Positions 60,110 to 64,000 of a DNA stretch of 64,000 nt are shown here, piece by piece; the first letter of the stretch is position 1, and each line of letters begins with the position of its first letter. A program made the position numbers and the translations under genes. This DNA comes from Carboxydocella thermautotrophica (GTDB lineage Bacteria > Bacillota > GCA-003054495 > Carboxydocellales > Carboxydocellaceae), in NCBI GenBank assembly GCA_003054495.1, contig CP028514.1, positions 2,062,001 through 2,126,000 on the forward strand, written 5' to 3'. A model generated the notes under the pieces. The model was not told the origin of the DNA. It searched no databases and saw only the letters and a list, made by a program, of their open reading frames with translations.

Positions 60110-61249
60110 TTAATACAGTTTAGCCCGGATTATTTCCTTGGCTTTGGCTAGCTGCAGGTCCTCCCCGTTTTCCGGCTGTTCTACAACTATATCAGGAGTG
60201 ATTCCCTTTTTGTGAATATCTCTGCCTTTGGGAGTAAAATATTTGGAAGTAGTCAATTTAAGACCAGTGGTGTTATCGATGGGATAAATAGTCTGAACAA
60301 CCCCTTTACCAAAGGTCCTGGTCCCAACCAGTACCCCAGCTTGATAATCCTGGATCGCACCAGCAACTATTTCCGAAGCACTGGCACTGTTGCCATTGAC
60401 CAGTACCACCAGAGGTAAATTGAGTTTGCCGGCATCGGATTCCTCGACCTGTACTACTCCCTTCCGGTCACGGATGGTTACCACCGGCCCCTTGCCAATA
60501 AACTGGTCAGCAACTTTGACAGCAGCGGTCAACTCACCCCCGGGGTTATCCCTGAGGTCGAGAATTATGCCTTTATAATCCCCTTCGGTTTTCAGATCAT
60601 TCAGGACCTTGACCAGCTCATCACCGGTATGCTCATTGAACATGCTGATGCTGATATAAGCCACCGGCAGGTCTGGCAATAATTTACCATCCACACTGGG
60701 AACATTGATAATCTCCCTGGTCAGAGTAAACTCCAGGGGTTTGCTTTCATTCTTGCGTACAACCGTGATTTTTACCGTTGTACCAGGCTTGCCCCTAAGC
60801 AGCTGCACAGCCCGCTCAATATCCATATCCAGGGCATCTTCTCCGTTAATTTTGGCAATCACATCCCCGGCCTTAATGCCAGCCCGGTAGGCAGGAGTCC
60901 CTTTAATGGGCGCAATTACTGTAATATGTTTGTCTTTTACGGCCACCTGGATACCGACCCCGCCAAATGCCCCGGAAATCTGTTCCTGCAAATGTTTAAA
61001 AGTTTTGCTATCCATGTAAACAGAATAGGGATCATCCAGCGCCTCAACAATGCCTTTGGCTGCTCCCTCCACCAGACGCCCGCTATTCACTGGTTCAATA
61101 TAATTTTCTTCTACCAGGTCAACTACCTGTAATAAATGGCGTACTTCTGTCCAATTCTGCACTATGGCAAATAGAAAGGGCAATGCCACCAGACCTACCA
61201 CACTGAGGAAGACCATGATAATCAGAATTATTCTTTTCAGCGCTTTCAA
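60110..61249 (-). CDS. ctpB: S41 carboxy-terminal processing protease
   Basis: 379 residues from TTG 61249 (GGAGGTG nine bases upstream; TTG 61267 is the alternative). One N-terminal membrane anchor (IILIIMVFLSVVGLVALPFL), a PDZ domain with GGVGIQVAVKDKHITVIAPI (about 90-110), and the Ser-Lys dyad in VNGNSASASEIVAGAIQDYQ (near 290) and GTRTFGKGVVQTIYP (near 312). CtpB cleaves SpoIVFA in the sporulation sigma-K checkpoint in Bacillus. Probable exported protease here. Confidence 0.93.
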   Translation of the reverse strand: MKALKRIILIIMVFLSVVGLVALPFLFAIVQNWTEVRHLLQVVDLVEENYIEPVNSGRLVEGAAKGIVEALDDPYSVYMDSKTFKHLQEQISGAFGGVGIQVAVKDKHITVIAPIKGTPAYRAGIKAGDVIAKINGEDALDMDIERAVQLLRGKPGTTVKITVVRKNESKPLEFTLTREIINVPSVDGKLLPDLPVAYISISMFNEHTGDELVKVLNDLKTEGDYKGIILDLRDNPGGELTAAVKVADQFIGKGPVVTIRDRKGVVQVEESDAGKLNLPLVVLVNGNSASASEIVAGAIQDYQAGVLVGTRTFGKGVVQTIYPIDNTTGLKLTTSKYFTPKGRDIHKKGITPDIVVEQPENGEDLQLAKAKEIIRAKLY

Positions 61250-61301
61250 GAACCAGTTCACCTCCAATACTTCACAACTACTATACTACAATACCGGGCA
61301 A

Positions 61302-61335
61302 GAAAAAACAAGAAAGGGCCAGATTTGACCCTTTC
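61302..61335 (-). terminator. Terminator of the ftsEX-envC operon
   Basis: GAAAGGG / CCCTTTC (61312-61318, 61329-61335) with extra G-T pairs inside, followed by TTGTTTTTTC on the reverse strand, nine bases after the envC stop. Confidence 0.82.
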
Positions 61336-61343
61336 GCAAATTC

Positions 61344-62504
61344 TTACACATATCCCAGCGGATTGACCGGTTCTCCATTTTTTCGCACTTCAAAATGCAG
61401 ATGGGGACCTGTGCTGCGGCCAGTACTGCCCACCAGACCAATGGTTTCGCCCTTACTAACCTGCTGCCCTACACTGACACTGCGGGCTGACATGTGGGCA
61501 TAAAGGGTGCTGATGCCACCCCCATGGTCGATGATCACCACATTGCCATATCCGCTCATCCAGCCTGAATAAATCACTTCCCCATCCTGGGCCGCTACAA
61601 TGGGTGTGCCCTGGGGAGCGCCGATGTCAATACCCCGGTGGAAACGGGCTTCCCCGTAAATGGGATGTACGCGCCAGCCGAAACCGCTGGTAATCCGCCC
61701 ATGCCCAGGCACCGGCCATTTCATTGCCCCTTCCCCGCGCGGGGTATTCTGCTGATTTTCCTGCCGCTTTCTTTCTTCCCGAATGCGGATAATTTCCGCT
61801 ACCTTGCGGCTTTCTTCCTCCTCCAGGCGCTCAATTTCCTCCTGGAACTTGTCCAAATTGGCTTCTGCCTGTTGTTTTAACTGTTCATGTTCCGCCTCTT
61901 TGGCCAGGCTTTCTTCTTTCTTAGCTTCTGTGGCCTGTTTTAATTCAGCCACTTTTTGTTTACGCTCCAGCAAACTCTTTTTCTTGGCCTTAATCTCATT
62001 TTGCTTGGCTTCAATCTGTTCCACCAGCTGCCCGTCCTGCTGGATAATGGCCTGCATGTAGTCAACTCTGGTTAAAAAGTCAGAGAAATCCTCAGCGGAT
62101 AGTAGCACTTCCAGATAGCTGACCGCCCCGTTTTCATAAAGGTCCCGCAAGCGGTTGTTAAGCTGTTCCACCTGTTCATTCAGTTCCTGGTTGGCCTGAG
62201 CCAGCTCCTCTTCCGCTGCCGCTATCTGCTCTTCCAACGTCCGGATAGTCTTCTCCTTGGCCTGAATATCTTCCTGGAGATTATCTATTTCCGATTTAAC
62301 CCGGTCGATAGCATCGGCCAGGCGTTTGATTTCTTCTTCAGTGGCATCCTTTCTCTTTTCTAATGTCTTTTTCTGGGCCCTGATTTTATTAAGTTCCTTG
62401 ATGGCCTTTTGCTCCCGACTGCGGCTGCTGTCAGCCCCAAAAGCACTGCTTACCGTAGTAAGAGTCAGTACGGATATTAGCAGTAACGAAACCAGACGAC
62501 GCAA
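61344..62504 (-). CDS. EnvC-like murein hydrolase activator / M23 peptidase
   Basis: 386 residues from TTG 62504 (GGGAGGG six bases upstream, giving the signal peptide [20 protein letters not shown]); ATG 62528 would place acidic residues before it. A long coiled coil (about 25-245) is followed by an M23/LytM domain: [32 protein letters not shown] and [15 protein letters not shown], so zinc ligands H-D, H and H-x-H look intact and the protein may cut peptidoglycan itself. Encoded eight bases into the end of ftsX, it is the expected FtsEX-regulated partner. Confidence 0.92.
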   Translation of the reverse strand: MRRLVSLLLISVLTLTTVSSAFGADSSRSREQKAIKELNKIRAQKKTLEKRKDATEEEIKRLADAIDRVKSEIDNLQEDIQAKEKTIRTLEEQIAAAEEELAQANQELNEQVEQLNNRLRDLYENGAVSYLEVLLSAEDFSDFLTRVDYMQAIIQQDGQLVEQIEAKQNEIKAKKKSLLERKQKVAELKQATEAKKEESLAKEAEHEQLKQQAEANLDKFQEEIERLEEEESRKVAEIIRIREERKRQENQQNTPRGEGAMKWPVPGHGRITSGFGWRVHPIYGEARFHRGIDIGAPQGTPIVAAQDGEVIYSGWMSGYGNVVIIDHGGGISTLYAHMSARSVSVGQQVSKGETIGLVGSTGRSTGPHLHFEVRKNGEPVNPLGYV

Positions 62505-62520
62505 TTTAATCCCTCCCCCA

Positions 62521-63408
62521 TCAGACATGTAGATAGCGGCGAACAGCTATAAAGCTACCTGACACCCCCAGTAAAACCCCTGCTCCCAGCAGGCCCTCAA
62601 ACACCAGGGCCAGCTGCCGCCAGTCCCGGGTCAGGGGCAAGGTGGGCAGGGAAACAGTTACCGTTTCCAGCAAAGAGGTATAGGAAAAATAAAGAATTCC
62701 CACAGCTACTCCGGCCCCAATCAGCCCGATTACCAGCCCTTCCAGAACAAATGGCAATTTGATAAACCAGTTGGTTGCCCCCAGGTATTTCATGATATTG
62801 ATTTCCTTGCGGCGGGCGAAAACAGTCAACCGAATAGTAGTGTAAATCAGAAAGACTGACGCCAGGGACAGGAGTCCGATCAAGACTGAACCGGCCACTC
62901 GAACCCAGTTAGTAATAGCAAACAGCTTTTCTACTACACCCTGGCCATATTTAACCTTGTCCACTCCAAACATGGTCTCTATCTCCTGGGCCGCTGGCTT
63001 AACCTGCTCGGGTTTTTGCATCTTCACCCGATAAACATCAGGCAAAGGATTTTGTCCCTTGATCGCTTCCAGCACCCCGCGGCGATCGGAGAAATTTTCT
63101 TTAATCTTCTCCAGGGCCTGTTCCTTGGAAACAAAATCCACTTCCTTGACTCCCGCCAAATTTCGTAATCGCGTCCCCAGTTCTTCCACCTGTTCCCGGG
63201 GTAAATCTTTTTTGACAATTACCGAAATTTCCACCTGAGATTCCAGATGGGTGGCCACCGAATTGGTATTCAACACAACCAGCAGAGCCGCCCCTAAAAT
63301 CAGCAAAGCGATAGCAACCGTACCGGCAGAAGCCGCTGCCAGCCAGGCGTTACGGCGCAGGGAGACCATGGCTTCCCCGGCCAGGTAGCCCATGGTCCTA
63401 ATCTTCAT
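62521..63408 (-). CDS. ftsX: Cell division ABC transporter-like permease FtsX
   Basis: 295 residues from ATG 63408 (AAAGGAG nine bases upstream), overlapping the ftsE stop by 11 bases. Short cytoplasmic N-terminus ([20 protein letters not shown]), first membrane helix (about 25-45), extracellular PLD loop (about 50-165, [19 protein letters not shown] and on), and three further helices. Transmits FtsE ATPase cycles to the extracellular hydrolase activator encoded next. Confidence 0.95.
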   Translation of the reverse strand: MKIRTMGYLAGEAMVSLRRNAWLAAASAGTVAIALLILGAALLVVLNTNSVATHLESQVEISVIVKKDLPREQVEELGTRLRNLAGVKEVDFVSKEQALEKIKENFSDRRGVLEAIKGQNPLPDVYRVKMQKPEQVKPAAQEIETMFGVDKVKYGQGVVEKLFAITNWVRVAGSVLIGLLSLASVFLIYTTIRLTVFARRKEINIMKYLGATNWFIKLPFVLEGLVIGLIGAGVAVGILYFSYTSLLETVTVSLPTLPLTRDWRQLALVFEGLLGAGVLLGVSGSFIAVRRYLHV

Positions 63409-64000
63409 AGCCATATACTCCTTTCTCCTCATCGCGGACAATCTGCCCGTTTTCCAGAGCCACCACCCGTTTTTGCATCATATTTACCATTTCTTTATCA
63501 TGGGTGGCCATGAGAATGGTTGTCCCCAGTTTGTTGATATCAGCCAGCAGTTTCATAATCCCCAGCGATGTATCGGGGTCCAGGTTACCGGTAGGCTCGT
63601 CTGCAATAACCATCAGGGGGTTGTTGACCATGGCCCGGGCAATAGCTACCCGTTGCTGTTCTCCACCGGACAATTCCCGGGGAAAGGAATTTTCTTTTCC
63701 CTTCAGGCCCACCAGTTCCAGCATGCCTGGTACCAGCCGCTTGATTTCTTTTCCGGACGCCTCCGCCACCCGCAAGGCAAAGGCCACATTTTCAAAAACC
63801 GTTTTATCCTGTAACAGGCGGAAATCCTGAAAAACCACCCCGATTTTCCGCCGCAAATAAGGCACCTCACTGTTTTTCATGCGCACAATGTTTTTACCAT
63901 TGATATAGATCTGGCCCCTGGTGGGATTTTCCTCTCTGGTCAACAGTTTCAGTAAAGTGGATTTCCCCGCCCCGCTGGGTCCGACCAGAAACACAAACTC
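63398..64000 (-). CDS. ftsE: Cell division ATP-binding protein FtsE, partial (N-terminus beyond window)
   Basis: The last 200 residues are present. The frame stays open to the window edge: EFVFLVGPSGAGKSTLLKLL carries Walker A, then VFQDFRLLQDKTVFENVAFA (Q-loop), ELSGGEQQRVAIARAMV and LMVIADEPTGNLDPDTS. About 25-30 N-terminal residues are missing. The start of the operon lies beyond 64000. Confidence 0.96.
   Translation of the reverse strand, partial: EFVFLVGPSGAGKSTLLKLLTREENPTRGQIYINGKNIVRMKNSEVPYLRRKIGVVFQDFRLLQDKTVFENVAFALRVAEASGKEIKRLVPGMLELVGLKGKENSFPRELSGGEQQRVAIARAMVNNPLMVIADEPTGNLDPDTSLGIMKLLADINKLGTTILMATHDKEMVNMMQKRVVALENGQIVRDEEKGVYGYED

Overview
The window looks like the chromosome of an anaerobic, spore-forming, low-redox Firmicute (Clostridia; a thermophile of the Peptococcaceae/Carboxydocella type is an inference). 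Pointers are T-box leaders on aroF-pheST and thrS, an L20-type leader with an ATT start codon on infC, a YtxC sporulation gene, the Bacillus-like block ftsE-ftsX-envC-ctpB-minJ-uvrB-uvrA, an electron-bifurcating type [FeFe] hydrogenase with its three maturases, and a short oxygen-sensitive Hcp. GTG and TTG starts are frequent. Most genes are moderately GC-rich, but three stretches are clearly AT-rich (about 3.8-4.85, 26.1-29.0 and 48.3-49.75 kb) and look acquired.

Layout. 0-1.5 kb: fructose operon end (fruR-fruK, cut by the window edge) with a phased operator array. 1.5-4.9 kb: a metal island with a CopZ-like Fe-S/zinc protein, a variant TnpB with a possible omega-RNA region, a MerT-like transporter whose second key cysteine is an in-frame UGA (probable selenocysteine), a tiny cysteine peptide, and MerR with a textbook mer operator. 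4.9-13 kb: mutS2, a U32 hydroxylase-type protein, a NIF3-like protein, a DUF6922/AbiEii toxin-antitoxin pair, zapA and a PrcB-like protein. 13.3-21.4 kb: hydCBA, hydG, hydE (fused to DUF3343) and hydF. 21.4-26.1 kb: a decayed amidohydrolase, manA, yigZ, DUF2935, an apparently orphan manganese riboswitch aimed antisense into mntH, and a small Smr protein.

26.1-29.1 kb: an AT-rich sulfur operon (dsrE-like, tusA, sulfide:quinone reductase-like, DUF1641) with its own promoter, operator and long leader. 29.1-35.7 kb: hcp, a stress-like small protein, and the Phe T-box operon aroF-pheS-pheT. 35.8-40.1 kb: phnD-phnC-phnE and an alpha-glucan phosphorylase. 40.2-48.3 kb: a SpoU methyltransferase, ktrAB-type potassium uptake, infC-rpmI-rplT, thrS, DUF445, ytxC and tRNA-Cys. 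48.4-49.7 kb: padR plus two half-size permeases. 49.8-64 kb: a lipoprotein and OsmC, uvrAB, a lectin-like beta-propeller next to an orphan binding protein, udg, minJ-like, ctpB, envC, ftsX and partial ftsE.

The most interesting items are the Sec-type MerT locus beside a variant TnpB, and the manganese riboswitch that points into the 3' end of mntH with no sense gene behind it. All family assignments are from reading motifs by eye; no searches were run.
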